From CAVQCX01 sp963775335 (GTDB lineage Bacteria; Pseudomonadota; Gammaproteobacteria; Chromatiales; Chromatiaceae), in the NCBI GenBank assembly GCA_963775335.1, contig CAVZIJ010000003.1, positions 1,922,001 to 1,986,000 on the forward strand: a DNA stretch of 64,000 nucleotides, written 5' to 3'. The notes under the pieces are model-generated. The model was not told the DNA's origin and made no database searches. It worked only from the letters and a program-made list of their open reading frames with translations. Position 1 is the stretch's first letter. Every line of letters starts with the position of its first letter. The position numbers and the translations under genes are program-made. Shown here piece by piece: positions 15,598 to 24,301 of this stretch.

Positions 15598-15882
15598 GTG
15601 TCGACAACTACCATACGCCTGCCCACCGACCTCAAGGCCCGACTCACGGCCGCGGCCAAGAAAGCCGGCACGACGCCTCACAATTTCATCCTCCAGGCCA
15701 TCGCGGAGAAGACCGCGGCGGAAGAGACGCGACGTGCCTTCCGCGACGAAGCCGAGGCGCGTTTCGCCCGCATCACCGCCACCGGAGAGACCATTCCTTG
15801 GGAAGAGATGAGCACCTACCTCGAGGGGCAGATGGCCGGAAAAACCCTCAAACGCCCGACGCCGCGCAAGCTTGGGCGGTGA
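15598..15882 (+). CDS. CopG/ParD-type antitoxin, TA pair 4
   Basis: A 94-residue ribbon-helix-helix protein: TTTIRLPTDLKARLTAAAKK at the N-terminus and a C-terminal tail ending WEEMSTYLEG with basic residues. The start is GTG 15598 after a GAGGAGA site. A toxin ATG follows 1 nt after its stop. Confidence 0.85.
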   Translation: MSTTTIRLPTDLKARLTAAAKKAGTTPHNFILQAIAEKTAAEETRRAFRDEAEARFARITATGETIPWEEMSTYLEGQMAGKTLKRPTPRKLGR

Positions 15883-15883
15883 C

Positions 15884-16204
15884 ATGGCCGGAATCGAGCT
15901 AGCCCCGGAGGTCGGCGACGACATCGAGAGAATCCTGCACCACTGCAAGCAATTCGAGGTGGAGGACGCCACGGAGCGGATCCAGCAGATCCTTGAAGCG
16001 ATTGCGGTCCTTCGGCATAACCCCCTCATCGGGCGGCCGGTGGACATCCAGGAAGGCATATCTGAATCCCCAGAATCGGCCCTACGCGAGCTGGTCATCG
16101 GCCGCCGAGCACGGGGTTACGTGGCTTTGTACCGCTACGTCCCCGAGCTGGATATCGTCTTCGTCCTGGCGTTGCGGGGGCAACGAGAGGCGGGGTATTC
16201 ATAA
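15884..16204 (+). CDS. ParE/RelE-family toxin, TA pair 4
   Basis: A 106-residue ParE-like toxin starting at ATG 15884 (a TTG at 15872 is possible). It shows the start IELAPEVGDDIERIL, the core NPLIGRPV, then RELVIGRRARGYVALYRYVP and the final strand VFVLALRGQREAGY. ParE toxins poison gyrase and RelE toxins cleave mRNA; the ELVIGRxxRGYVALYRY pattern favours ParE-like. Confidence 0.88.
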   Translation: MAGIELAPEVGDDIERILHHCKQFEVEDATERIQQILEAIAVLRHNPLIGRPVDIQEGISESPESALRELVIGRRARGYVALYRYVPELDIVFVLALRGQREAGYS

Positions 16205-16235
16205 GGACCGGCACTAAAGATAGCCTAAGGTCGCC

Positions 16236-16532
16236 GCAAGGAAAAATATAAGACCCCGCGCTTCCTTCTCATCACGGCATAGCACGCATGTTGCAATGTG
16301 AGACCTGACGCCCTTCCCTTCCAATAGGCATGACAGCGCCAATTCAACCGGTCACAGACGTCCGCCAGCACGGCCAGCCAGTCTTCCCGGTCTTCGTCGT
16401 CGCGGTAAATGACCTCGCGACGATCGCCACGGGATGTCACATGGTAGAGCCCTCCAGCGAGCTCGATTCTCAATGGCCTCGCCATGACTGGGGCTTAGAA
16501 CAGAGAATGCTTGATTGCAAGACCTGACCCCG
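16236..16532 (-). pseudogene. RAYT N-terminal remnant between two family A repeat ends
   Basis: From 16485 leftward, MARPLRIELAGGLYHVTSRG to NWRCHAYW is nearly identical to the first 54 residues of the RAYT pseudogene at 9262. It then runs into repeat DNA (GGCGTCAGGTCTC... near 16312) instead of the catalytic motif. GATTGCAAGACCTGACCCCG (16513-16532) lies upstream, as in the other copy. It is an internally deleted, non-autonomous element. Confidence 0.75.
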
Positions 16533-16809
16533 CGCTTTCCCCATCAAGCGGAAACGCCGAAACAGACAAGCCTATGCCTAAGGTTGCGCGCGTCGTATTT
16601 CTACCCGACTCCGTCTCCCCGCGCCTTGACCGCTACGCGCCCCGACACTACACTCCTCTCTGCCTGGAGCCGTTGCATTTCCTATCCGTCAATGGGAACC
16701 GATTTGTTTAGGCGGCTACTGTGCGTCTTGCTGAAGATAAATCGTCCCGCCCTTTGAATCGAGAAAGGCGAATTTACTCTATTCCTACATAAACTAAAGG
16801 ATATTTATC
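16533..16809. other. intergenic stretch before the metalloprotease
   Basis: No gene recognised; short frames lack family features. An AAAGGA site ends the stretch. Confidence 0.4.
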
Positions 16810-19116
16810 ATGGAAGCGGCTAAACTAACTTCGTCGGACCAGAGTGAAGCTGATGGACCGGGTTTGAGGCACATACTGAGCGCACCCGGTAGTGCTGCGG
16901 AAAGCGCGAACCCGATGCAGCGCATCTTGACCGCTTGTCTCGCACTGTTTGCTCTATTTATCTTTACCCTAGGTACCACCGTGGCATACGCCCAGGGCCC
17001 CCAACTTTTCGCGCCATTGCCCACCGACCAACTCAGAGACATGAGCCCGGTGCAGACACAACGCGTCGACCAATTCAAGCAGAGGCCAACTACGGCCTCC
17101 CTCAGCCTGGTGCGCGTGGATGCAACCGCGCTGAAGGGGGACAGTACAAGCGTTTCGCTGTCGGAAGCCAAAACGCTCAACTTCACTAAAAGCAACGTCG
17201 AGATCAGGAGTGCGAACGACTTCACCTGGTTTGGCGCACTCGCCGGGGTTCCCGGCAAGGCGACGTTTGTCGTCCACGACGGCAGCATCACGGGAACGAT
17301 AAGAGACGATGGCGATCTCTATCGCGTCGAGCCGGTCGGCAATGGCGTCCACGCGCTGATCAAGGTGGACCAATCGAAGTTTCCTCCTGAAGAGCCTCCC
17401 TCTTTTAAAGAAAGAGAAAAGCGCGGTGGCGCCGGGCCAACGTCGGACACGGGGGCTGACACGAGCAAGGCCGACAGCCCTGTCGGGATCGATGTCCTGG
17501 TCGCCTACACGCCCAGTGCCCGTACCGCGGTTCCCGACATAGCCGCGACCATCCAGTTGGCGGTCGCTGAGGCGAATCAGTCTTACCAGAACAGCGGCAT
17601 CAACATCAAGCTGACGCTGGTGGACAGCTTCGAGCACTCCTATTCGGAAAGCGGGAAGACTTTCGACACGATCCTGGCTGATTTCGCCGCTAACGCCAAT
17701 GTCAACAATCGGCGCAACAACAGCGGCGCGGACATGGCCGTATTGATCATCAATCAGTCCGACTATTGCGGGCTGGCGGATGCAATCGAGGCCAATGCCT
17801 CGAATGCCTTCGCCGTGGTCTATTACGACTGCGCGACCGGCTACTATTCGTTCGCGCACGAACTTGGGCATCTACAGGGGGCGCGCCACGATCCGGCAAA
17901 TGACCCGACCACGACGCCCTACGCATACGGCCATGGTCTTCAGCATACCTCCCCGGCCCCGAGTTGGCGTACGATCATGGCATACAACTGCACGGGCGGC
18001 TGTCCACGGTTGCAGAATTGGTCCAATCCAAACGTCAACTACAACGGCATCGCGATGGGGACGGCGGCCACGAATGACAACGCCCGCGTATTGAACGAAA
18101 CCGCAAGCACGGTGGCCGGATTCAAGAGCCGTCCGTCGACCTCCACTATCGGTTCGATTTGGCGGTACACGGGGACCCCCTGCAGCGGCAATTCCTGTCC
18201 GGGCTGGCAGAAATATGACAACAACGCAGCCACAGTGAGAATAGCGGCTAGCGGAACCAAGCTGTACCAATTGCACAATAGCGGCAAGATTTGGGAATCC
18301 ACGGGCACGCCTTGTAGCGGAAATTTTTGCCCGGGCTGGAAGATGTTGGACAATAATCCTGCCACCATCGGAATAGCGACCGACGGGACGCAGCTGTATC
18401 AATTGCACAATACAGGCAAGATTTGGCGCTACACGGGCACGCCTTGTAGCGGAAATTCCTGCCCGGGCTGGAAGATGTTGGACAATAATCCTGCCACCAT
18501 CGCCATCGCCGCAGACAGGGGTAAATTGTATCAACTACACAATAACGGCAAGATCTGGCAATTCACCGGAACCGTGTGCAGCGGCAATTCCTGCCCGGGC
18601 TGGAAGATGCTGGATAACAATCCGGCTACGGTGTCCATCGCAGCTGGTGGCAACCAACTATATCAACTGCACAGCACCGGCAAAGTCTGGCGTTCTACCG
18701 GCGTGGCGTGTAGCGGCAACTCCTGTCCCGGGTGGCAGATGCTGGACAACAATTCGGCGACTATTGCCATCGTAGCCGGCAGCCAGTTATATCAATTGCA
18801 CAACACCGGAAAGATCTGGAAATCCACGGGAGCGGCGTGCAGCGGCAATTCCTGCCCGGGTTGGCAAATGCTGGACAACAATCCAGCCACCATCGCAATT
18901 TACGCCGAGGGAAGCCATTTATACCAATTGCACAACACCGGAAAGATCTGGAAATCCACGGGAGCGGCGTGCAGCGGCAATTCCTGCCCGGGTTGGCAAA
19001 TGCTGGACAACAATCCAAACACAGGGCGGGTGGCGGCAGGCGGGGGCAATCTTTATCAGTTGCACCTATCCCGTACCCCCATGACAAGGGCTCGCATCTG
19101 TTACGAGTGTAAGTAG
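16810..19116 (+). CDS. secreted zinc metalloprotease with seven C-terminal Trp/Cys repeats
   Basis: A 768-residue protein. ATG 16810 has an AAAGGA site; a second ATG (residue 36) starts the hydrophobic signal (about residues 38-60, ending AYA). Residues 60-200 look like a propeptide. Residues 215-440 are a metzincin-type catalytic domain: VGIDVLVAYTPSAR, then HELGHLQGARHD with zinc ligands His350, His354 and His360 and catalytic Glu351, and a Met-turn TIMAYNC. From about residue 449 there are seven 43-44-residue repeats built on IWxxTGxxCSGNSCPGW, LDNNPATI and LYQLHNTGK, probably a beta-propeller-like binding module with one disulfide per repeat. It is expected to be exported. The target is unknown. 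Confidence 0.88.
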   Translation: MEAAKLTSSDQSEADGPGLRHILSAPGSAAESANPMQRILTACLALFALFIFTLGTTVAYAQGPQLFAPLPTDQLRDMSPVQTQRVDQFKQRPTTASLSLVRVDATALKGDSTSVSLSEAKTLNFTKSNVEIRSANDFTWFGALAGVPGKATFVVHDGSITGTIRDDGDLYRVEPVGNGVHALIKVDQSKFPPEEPPSFKEREKRGGAGPTSDTGADTSKADSPVGIDVLVAYTPSARTAVPDIAATIQLAVAEANQSYQNSGINIKLTLVDSFEHSYSESGKTFDTILADFAANANVNNRRNNSGADMAVLIINQSDYCGLADAIEANASNAFAVVYYDCATGYYSFAHELGHLQGARHDPANDPTTTPYAYGHGLQHTSPAPSWRTIMAYNCTGGCPRLQNWSNPNVNYNGIAMGTAATNDNARVLNETASTVAGFKSRPSTSTIGSIWRYTGTPCSGNSCPGWQKYDNNAATVRIAASGTKLYQLHNSGKIWESTGTPCSGNFCPGWKMLDNNPATIGIATDGTQLYQLHNTGKIWRYTGTPCSGNSCPGWKMLDNNPATIAIAADRGKLYQLHNNGKIWQFTGTVCSGNSCPGWKMLDNNPATVSIAAGGNQLYQLHSTGKVWRSTGVACSGNSCPGWQMLDNNSATIAIVAGSQLYQLHNTGKIWKSTGAACSGNSCPGWQMLDNNPATIAIYAEGSHLYQLHNTGKIWKSTGAACSGNSCPGWQMLDNNPNTGRVAAGGGNLYQLHLSRTPMTRARICYECK

Positions 19117-19168
19117 TCGGGTGACCATACTAACTCACAAAGGCAAGCCCCCGGTTCTGCCGGGGGAC

Positions 19169-19819
19169 TCACCTATACAGGTCATCTGGACGGGCGGCCA
19201 GAAATGGACCCCGAAACTTGGACAGTGCCGTAAGTGAAATGTCCATGTCCAAGACAAAACCGACCTTTTTCACCGTGATGGCCATGTACAGAGCATCCAA
19301 TGCGTTGTGCTGACTGCGACCCGGGCGGCTTCCGTAGCTAAAACCCAGAAACTCCGGCTCGTAGATCTCCTGCAGGATCAGCACCAGGGCCTGTTGGACG
19401 ATCTTGTCCTCCAGGCAGGTCATCCCCAGGGGGCGTTTCCCACCGTCGGCCTTGTCGATCCATCGGCGCTTGACCGGCTGCGCCCGATAGCGTCCGGGGT
19501 GGATTCGCTCGTGCAAATCCACCAAGTTGCTTATCAGGTTCTGCCCATAGCCATACCAGTCCACTCCGTCCACCCCGGGCGCGGCCTTGCGCTTGAGCCT
19601 GTCATAGGCCTCCCACAACAGCGGGACCGTGAGGTGGTGAAGGAGGTTGTTGAACCGCAATGTCCGATTCTTGCGCGTAGCTGCGCGTATCCGCGACAGT
19701 CCACTCTCCGATTGCGCCGGTCTCTGCGTACCGGCCTCGGGAGCAACGCCCGGATTCCTCTCCGCCGAGGCCCTTGGCTCCTCAGGCTCCGCCACCTTCA
19801 TCGCTTCTCTTGATCGCAT
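19169..19819 (-). pseudogene. group II intron reverse transcriptase, truncated
   Basis: Leftward from 19819 the protein contains the RT-0/RT-1 region (AYDRLKRKAAPGVDGVDW), RT-2 (RRWIDKADGGKRPLGMTCLED, one long block) and SYGSRPGRSQHNALDALY. It stops after VLDMDIS, before the catalytic YADD, maturase and endonuclease parts. At the break, the sequence joins an ACTGTCCAAGTTTCGGGGTC motif resembling the end of an IS3-type element (19200-19226). Confidence 0.85.
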
Positions 19820-20233
19820 CGGCTTTGTTCGTCTGTCTCTTCGCTACTATGGCCTCGTCCGAATCCCTAACCCCTTGACACACCGGATTATGCTGTTCGC
19901 GTTCCCGACATGGTGTCGGCCTTGACGGAGGTTAGGGCCTCCCGGGTTCCGTTCACCCGATTTCGATGCATGCATCAGGTCTCTGACTCCGACAGGCCAG
20001 CTCGGCACTCGCGCTAGCGCGCCTCGCTATGTTGCCTTCCCCACCAGATTACAAGGTCGGCACCTGCGACGTTGATTACGGAGCTCAATACTGAGCCTAC
20101 ATCTTCCCCTGTCAACGCTTAACCCCTGACCTTACGATCAGCGGCCCATGACTCGGGGCCGCGGCGGGTCGCTACCCCTTACCGTGCGGAGGACTCTCAC
20201 CTCCAATCGGGCGCCCGCTTCGTCCCGGCGCAC
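19820..20233 (-). ncRNA. group II intron 5' half (domains I-IV), catalytic RNA remnant
   Basis: Leftward from 20233 the sequence starts GTGCGCCGGGACG, the intron 5' consensus, and continues through a structured region (GAGGTGAGAGTCCTCC, ATTGAGCTCCGTAATCAACG, CGCAGGTGCCGACC) into the reverse-transcriptase start. This agrees with the conserved 5' region of bacterial group II introns that encode an RT in domain IV. Domains V and VI are missing because the element is cut within the RT. The 5' exon is a family B repeat (GTGACAGATT). Confidence 0.7.
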
Positions 20234-20268
20234 AATCTGTCACCTTTTTTTCTGTCACCTTTTTTTCT
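20234..20268. repeat. family B repeat, disrupted
   Basis: Two tandem CTGTCACCTTTTTTT half-units correspond to one arm of the family B hairpin. The group II intron lies directly against one side and a truncated hydrolase gene against the other. Confidence 0.65.
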
Positions 20269-20274
20269 TTAGCA

Positions 20275-20652
20275 AAGAATCCGGCCCTCATCAGCCCCGA
20301 CGCCTGGGAATCGGACTACGGCTTCATGAAGCGGCCCCATGCGACCCGGCTCAACCTCGATCTGTTCTACGACTACCGTGCCAACGTTGCGCTGTACCCG
20401 CAATGGCAGGAGCTTCTCCGGAAGGGACAGCCCGAGACGATCATCTTCTGGGGGCAGCACAACGTCTTCTTCACTGCAGAAGGAGGCGAAGCATACCTAG
20501 CCGATCTGCCGAACGCAGAGATCCATCGACTCGACGCGGGCCATTTCGCAGTCGAGGATCATCTGCACTACATCTCCAGCAACATGCATCGTCTCTACGC
20601 CACGAAGGTGGCTGCCGGCAAGGCGAAGGCGTCTTCAAGCAGGTTCGCCTGA
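20275..20652 (+). pseudogene. C-terminal half of an alpha/beta hydrolase
   Basis: The frame encodes NPALISPDAWESDYGFM, LNLDLFYDYRANVALYPQWQ, a cap-to-core transition ETIIFWGQHNVFF, and RLDAGHFAVEDH with the catalytic-triad His. It resembles haloalkane-dehalogenase/epoxide-hydrolase relatives. The N-terminal half with the nucleophile is missing, and homology starts right after the family B repeat. Confidence 0.7.
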
Positions 20653-20681
20653 TCACAGTCTTCACGGGAATCCCCCTCATG

Positions 20682-20712
20682 GGGCAGCGCTCTTCATGGC
20701 GCTGCCCTGTTT
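20682..20712 (+). terminator. putative intrinsic terminator
   Basis: GGGCAGCGC-(8 nt)-GCGCTGCCC followed by TGTTT forms a strong stem 30 nt downstream of the hydrolase remnant. Confidence 0.6.
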
Positions 20713-21057
20713 GAGAGCCTCAAGAGTCAAAAGGTGCAGCTGATGGAAGGCGCCGCGCAGGACCTTGGATCGGTGAGCACGTAAGGGCGGTACGGCACCG
20801 GGGGCAGCATTTTCTCCTCGACCCACTCCCCGAGGATCAGCAACCGCGTCCCGTGATGGGACGGGCAGAATCAGCGGGTCTTGCAGGAGGCGGGAGGCTT
20901 GCGCGCCCAAGCGACCGAACGCGGTTTCGTGGATAGATTGTGCGACGACGCGACTCCGGATACGGATCGATTGAGGACGCATGGCCACACAGCCGACCTG
21001 GAGACCAGCCTGCCGCCAGGTGCTATTCTTCGAAAACAGCGCTTATTCTTCCTGTTT
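20713..21057. other. region without recognised gene
   Basis: A frame continuous with the downstream flavoprotein extends back to 20881 but has no family character. A leftward frame (20677-20988) was not recognised either. Confidence 0.35.
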
Positions 21058-21263
21058 GTATCACGGCGCCCACAGGTCGACGACGATCGCGAGCCCGCGG
21101 GTGGAGACGATCCCGTCGAGCTCGGTGGCGCCGGCGTAGAGGTCTATGGCAGCGGTTGGTGGCACTTGTCGCGGCGGGGCACGCCCGCAGCGGCCGCGGG
21201 AACGCGGTTCTTCGTGCCACAGGACGCGCAGGCGGTGACGTGCTCGGATCTGGACCAGGACAT
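21058..21263 (-). pseudogene. thioredoxin-2-like (TrxC) N-terminal remnant
   Basis: Leftward from an ATG at 21263 the frame reads SEHVTACASCGTKNRVPAAA and DKCHQPLP, the N-terminal zinc-ribbon of thioredoxin 2. It then hits a stop. Another frame continues as LDGIVSTRGLAIVVDLWAP and ends exactly before the expected active site WCGPC. So it is frameshifted and truncated. It is divergent from the flavoprotein gene, a natural thioredoxin partner. Confidence 0.6.
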
Positions 21264-21300
21264 GGGAGTGACTTCGAAGGCGTGGCGTAGACTGGGCGCC

Positions 21301-23010
21301 GTGGCCCGGCCCGTCCTCCTTGCCGTCGACGACGACGCTGGCGAGCTCGCTGTCGTCGAACGTGAGCTGCAGGACCGGTACGGGCGGCGCTACGAGGTCG
21401 TGTGCGTGGGCACGCCCGACCAGGCGCGTGCGCGACTCGAGGACTTCGCCACCTTGGGCGTGGAGGTCGCCCTGATCCTTGCCGGGCAGTGGCGCGCCGG
21501 CGAGCCCGGGGACCAAGTGCTGGCAGCGGTGCACAAGCTCCACCCCCAAACGAGGCGCGCGGTGCTGATCGCCTGGGCCGAATGGGGCGAGCCGACGACT
21601 GGCCGGGCGATCTTTGACGGCATCTCCGAAGGACGGTTCGATCACTACGTGCTCCGGCCGTCGGCGTCACCGGACGAACAGTTCCACCAGACCCTCTCGA
21701 TGGTGCTGCTCGAGTGGGCCGAGGCGAACCGCGCGGCGCCTTATACGGTCCACATCGTCGGAGAGTCCTGGACAGGACGCGCCTATGAGCTGCGAGAGGT
21801 GCTCCAGCAGTGCGCCGTGTCGCACCGCTTCTGCTTGGCCGACTCGCCCGAAGGTCGGGAGCTCGTCGCCTCGGCTCCGCCGGGGGCAAAGCTCCCCCTC
21901 ATACTGTTCCCGGACGGTCGCGTCCTTGAGAATCCGACCAACCTGGAGATCTCCCAGTCGACAGGCGGACCGATCAACCCCGATCGGGCGCACTTTGACG
22001 TGGTCATCGTCGGCGCGGGACCGGCCGGGCTGTCGGCAGCCGTGTACGGCGCCTCGGAGGGGTTCCGTACCCTGGTCGTCGACAGGGGTGGGATCGGGGG
22101 CCAAGCCACTTCCAGCTCACTGATCCGCAACTACCTCGGATTCCCGCGCGGCGTCAGCGGCCGCCTACTTGCCCAGAACGCGTACAGCCAGGCCTGGGTC
22201 TTCGGGGCCGACTTCGTCTTCTTCCAGACAGTCACCGACATCGCCCGTGACGACGACCACCTCGTGATCACCCTCTCCGACAGCGGCCGCGTGCGTGCCT
22301 CGGCCGTGCTGCTGGCCATGGGGGTCAGCTACCGCCGGCTCGGGGTGGAGGCGCTCGAGGCCCTGATCGGGGCCGGTGTGTTCTACGGCGGCTCGACCTC
22401 CGAGGCCTCGGCGCTCGTCGGACGCGATGTCTTCGTTCTCGGTGGAGCGAACTCAGCCGGCCAGTCCGCGCTGCACCTCGCCCAGTACGCCCGAAGCGTC
22501 ACCCTCGTGGTGCGCGCCCGGTCGCTCCGCGACGGCATGTCGGACTACCTCGTCCGTCAGATCGAGGCGACCCGGAACATCCAAACCCGGCTCGGCTGCG
22601 AGGTGGTGGGCGGCGGCGGCGACGGTCGGCTCGACCACTTGGTGCTACGCGATAGTGCGTCCAAAGCCGAGACTACGCTCGACGCGCAGGCGCTGTTCAT
22701 CCTGATCGGCGCCGAACCGCACACCGGTTGGCTCCCGACGGAGATCGAGAAGGACGAGCGGGGCTTCATCCTCACGGGAGCGGACATCTCTCGGCGCAGC
22801 GCACCGCGGTTAGATCGTACGCCCTTCCTCCTCGAGACGAGCATGCCGGGAGTGTTCGCGGCAGGCGACGTCCGACACGGCTCGGTCAAGCGCGTCGCGT
22901 CGGCCGTCGGCGAAGGGTCGATCGCCATCCAGCTGCTGCATCAGTATTTCGCTGTCGAGCAACTGAAGCCGCGCGGCCGGTCGAGCGACGTGCCGAGTGC
23001 CGTTGTCTGA
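21301..23010 (+). CDS. FAD-dependent oxidoreductase with receiver-like N-terminus (TrxR-like, no CxxC)
   Basis: About 569 residues from GTG 21301, where the family normally begins (ARPVLLAVDDD). An ATG at 21262 in the same frame is possible but overlaps the divergent trxC start. Residues 1-130 are receiver-like. A glutaredoxin/thioredoxin-like segment follows around 150-220. The rest is a thioredoxin-reductase-like fold with FAD motif VGAGPAGLSAAVYGASEG (about 236), NADPH motif LGGANSAGQSA and FAAGDVRHGSVKR. At the TrxR dithiol position the sequence is FYGGSTSEA, so the CxxC is absent. Such proteins are common in Actinobacteria. High-GC codon use and the adjacent broken trxC suggest transfer. 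Confidence 0.8.
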   Translation: MARPVLLAVDDDAGELAVVERELQDRYGRRYEVVCVGTPDQARARLEDFATLGVEVALILAGQWRAGEPGDQVLAAVHKLHPQTRRAVLIAWAEWGEPTTGRAIFDGISEGRFDHYVLRPSASPDEQFHQTLSMVLLEWAEANRAAPYTVHIVGESWTGRAYELREVLQQCAVSHRFCLADSPEGRELVASAPPGAKLPLILFPDGRVLENPTNLEISQSTGGPINPDRAHFDVVIVGAGPAGLSAAVYGASEGFRTLVVDRGGIGGQATSSSLIRNYLGFPRGVSGRLLAQNAYSQAWVFGADFVFFQTVTDIARDDDHLVITLSDSGRVRASAVLLAMGVSYRRLGVEALEALIGAGVFYGGSTSEASALVGRDVFVLGGANSAGQSALHLAQYARSVTLVVRARSLRDGMSDYLVRQIEATRNIQTRLGCEVVGGGGDGRLDHLVLRDSASKAETTLDAQALFILIGAEPHTGWLPTEIEKDERGFILTGADISRRSAPRLDRTPFLLETSMPGVFAAGDVRHGSVKRVASAVGEGSIAIQLLHQYFAVEQLKPRGRSSDVPSAVV

Positions 23011-23013
23011 TCC

Positions 23014-23133
23014 GCCGACGCCTTCGAGAAGGAATACACCACCATCATCGACGGCAAGGGCAAGAGCCGCCACATCAAGGCCCACGTCGACGTTGCGTTG
23101 CACGTGACGCGTGCGGCCGGGAAGAAGGCGTGA
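23014..23133 (+). pseudogene. unidentified gene tail
   Basis: An uninterrupted frame ends AFEKEYTTIIDGKGKSRHIK, then AHVDVALHVTRAAGKKA and stop. It looks coding but has no start and was not recognised. It sits between the flavoprotein and the family C repeats. Confidence 0.4.
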
Positions 23134-23148
23134 TGCCGGGCCGCGGCA

Positions 23149-23215
23149 CGGGGGTACGGGGACACCCACCGTGGTACGACCGTGGTACGGGGACACCCAC
23201 CATTTGACACTTCAG
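23149..23215. repeat. family C repeats (GTACGGGGACACCCACC, two copies)
   Basis: The motif GGTACGGGGACACCCACC occurs at about 23153 and about 23187, separated by a CGTGGTACGACCGTGGTACG dyad, upstream of the intact transposase. Related copies are at 5999 and 8354. Confidence 0.7.
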
Positions 23216-23272
23216 AACCAGAGTCTACAGTAGAGAACGTTTGGAGCACTCCAGTCGCCGAAGGACCGCGCC

Positions 23273-24301
23273 ATGACCAAGCCTCGCACCACCCTGATCA
23301 GCCTGGAAGCCACCGCCTACTACCACTGCGTCTCGCGTTGCGTACGCCGCGCCTTCTTGTGCGGAGAGGACCAGGCGAGCGGGCGCTCTTTCGAGCACCG
23401 CCGCGGCTGGATCGAAGAGCGGCTGCTGGAGCTGAGTCGGGTCTTCGCGATCGATGTCTGCGCCTACGCCGTCATGGCCAACCACAACCACCTGGTGTTG
23501 CATGTGGACCAGGCGCTGGCGGCATCCTGGTCCGAGCGCGAGGTCACCGAGCGCTGGCACGCACTGTTCCAGGGTACCCCCCAGTCCCAGAGCTATCTGG
23601 CCGGCGCTCTGTTGAGCGAGGCCGAGCACGATCTGCTCAAAGAGCAGGTGGCATTGTGGCGAGATCGGCTGATCTCGATCAGCTGGTTCATGGGCCGACT
23701 CAACGAGCACATCGCCCACAAGGCCAACGAGGAGGACCAGTGTACGGGGCGGTTCTGGGAGGGGCGGTTCAAGGCCCAGGCGCTGCTCGATGAGGCGGCG
23801 GTGCTGAGCTGCATGGCCTATGTCGATCTCAACCCCATCCGCGCCGGGCTAGCCGAGACTCCGGAGGCGTCCGACTACACCTCGATTCAGAGGCGTATTG
23901 AGGTGCTGCAAGCCGCCGATGCCAAGATCGACGCCGGCGCCGAGCAGAACGCGTCAGTGCCGCCGACCCAGCCGCCCAAGCTCCTGGCGTTCGTGGGCAG
24001 CGAGCGCGAGCCGATGCCCAAGGGGATTCCGTTTCACTTGCGAGACTACCTGGAACTGGTGAACTGGACCGGTCAGGCGGTACGCGAAGACAAGCCTGGG
24101 GCGCTCCCGGAGGGACTGCCGCCAATACTGGCCCGCCTCGGCATCAGCTTCGACGCCTGGATGCGTCTGGCCACGGAATTCGAGGCCAGCTTCCGCACCT
24201 GGGTCGGGCGCCCTGAGCGGGTTCTGCAGACCTGCCAGCGCCTCGGCTACGAGCGGGCAAGGGGCATCGGCGCTTGCCGTCAGCTGTTTGCCCCCAGTTA
24301 G
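23273..24301 (+). CDS. REP-associated Y1 (HUH) transposase, apparently intact
   Basis: A 342-residue transposase. The start TLISLEATAYYHCVSRCVRR is the RAYT N-terminal strand; residues 64-76 (YAVMANHNHLVLH) carry the HUH pair, and the middle has GRFWEGRFKAQ and YVDLNPIRAG. A candidate catalytic Tyr is in SDYTSIQRR. Residues 230-342 form the long C-terminal domain ending RARGIGACRQLFAPS. No frameshift or stop is seen, and family C repeats lie just upstream, so this gene may still mobilise those repeats. A deletion derivative lies at 8348. Confidence 0.88.
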   Translation: MTKPRTTLISLEATAYYHCVSRCVRRAFLCGEDQASGRSFEHRRGWIEERLLELSRVFAIDVCAYAVMANHNHLVLHVDQALAASWSEREVTERWHALFQGTPQSQSYLAGALLSEAEHDLLKEQVALWRDRLISISWFMGRLNEHIAHKANEEDQCTGRFWEGRFKAQALLDEAAVLSCMAYVDLNPIRAGLAETPEASDYTSIQRRIEVLQAADAKIDAGAEQNASVPPTQPPKLLAFVGSEREPMPKGIPFHLRDYLELVNWTGQAVREDKPGALPEGLPPILARLGISFDAWMRLATEFEASFRTWVGRPERVLQTCQRLGYERARGIGACRQLFAPS

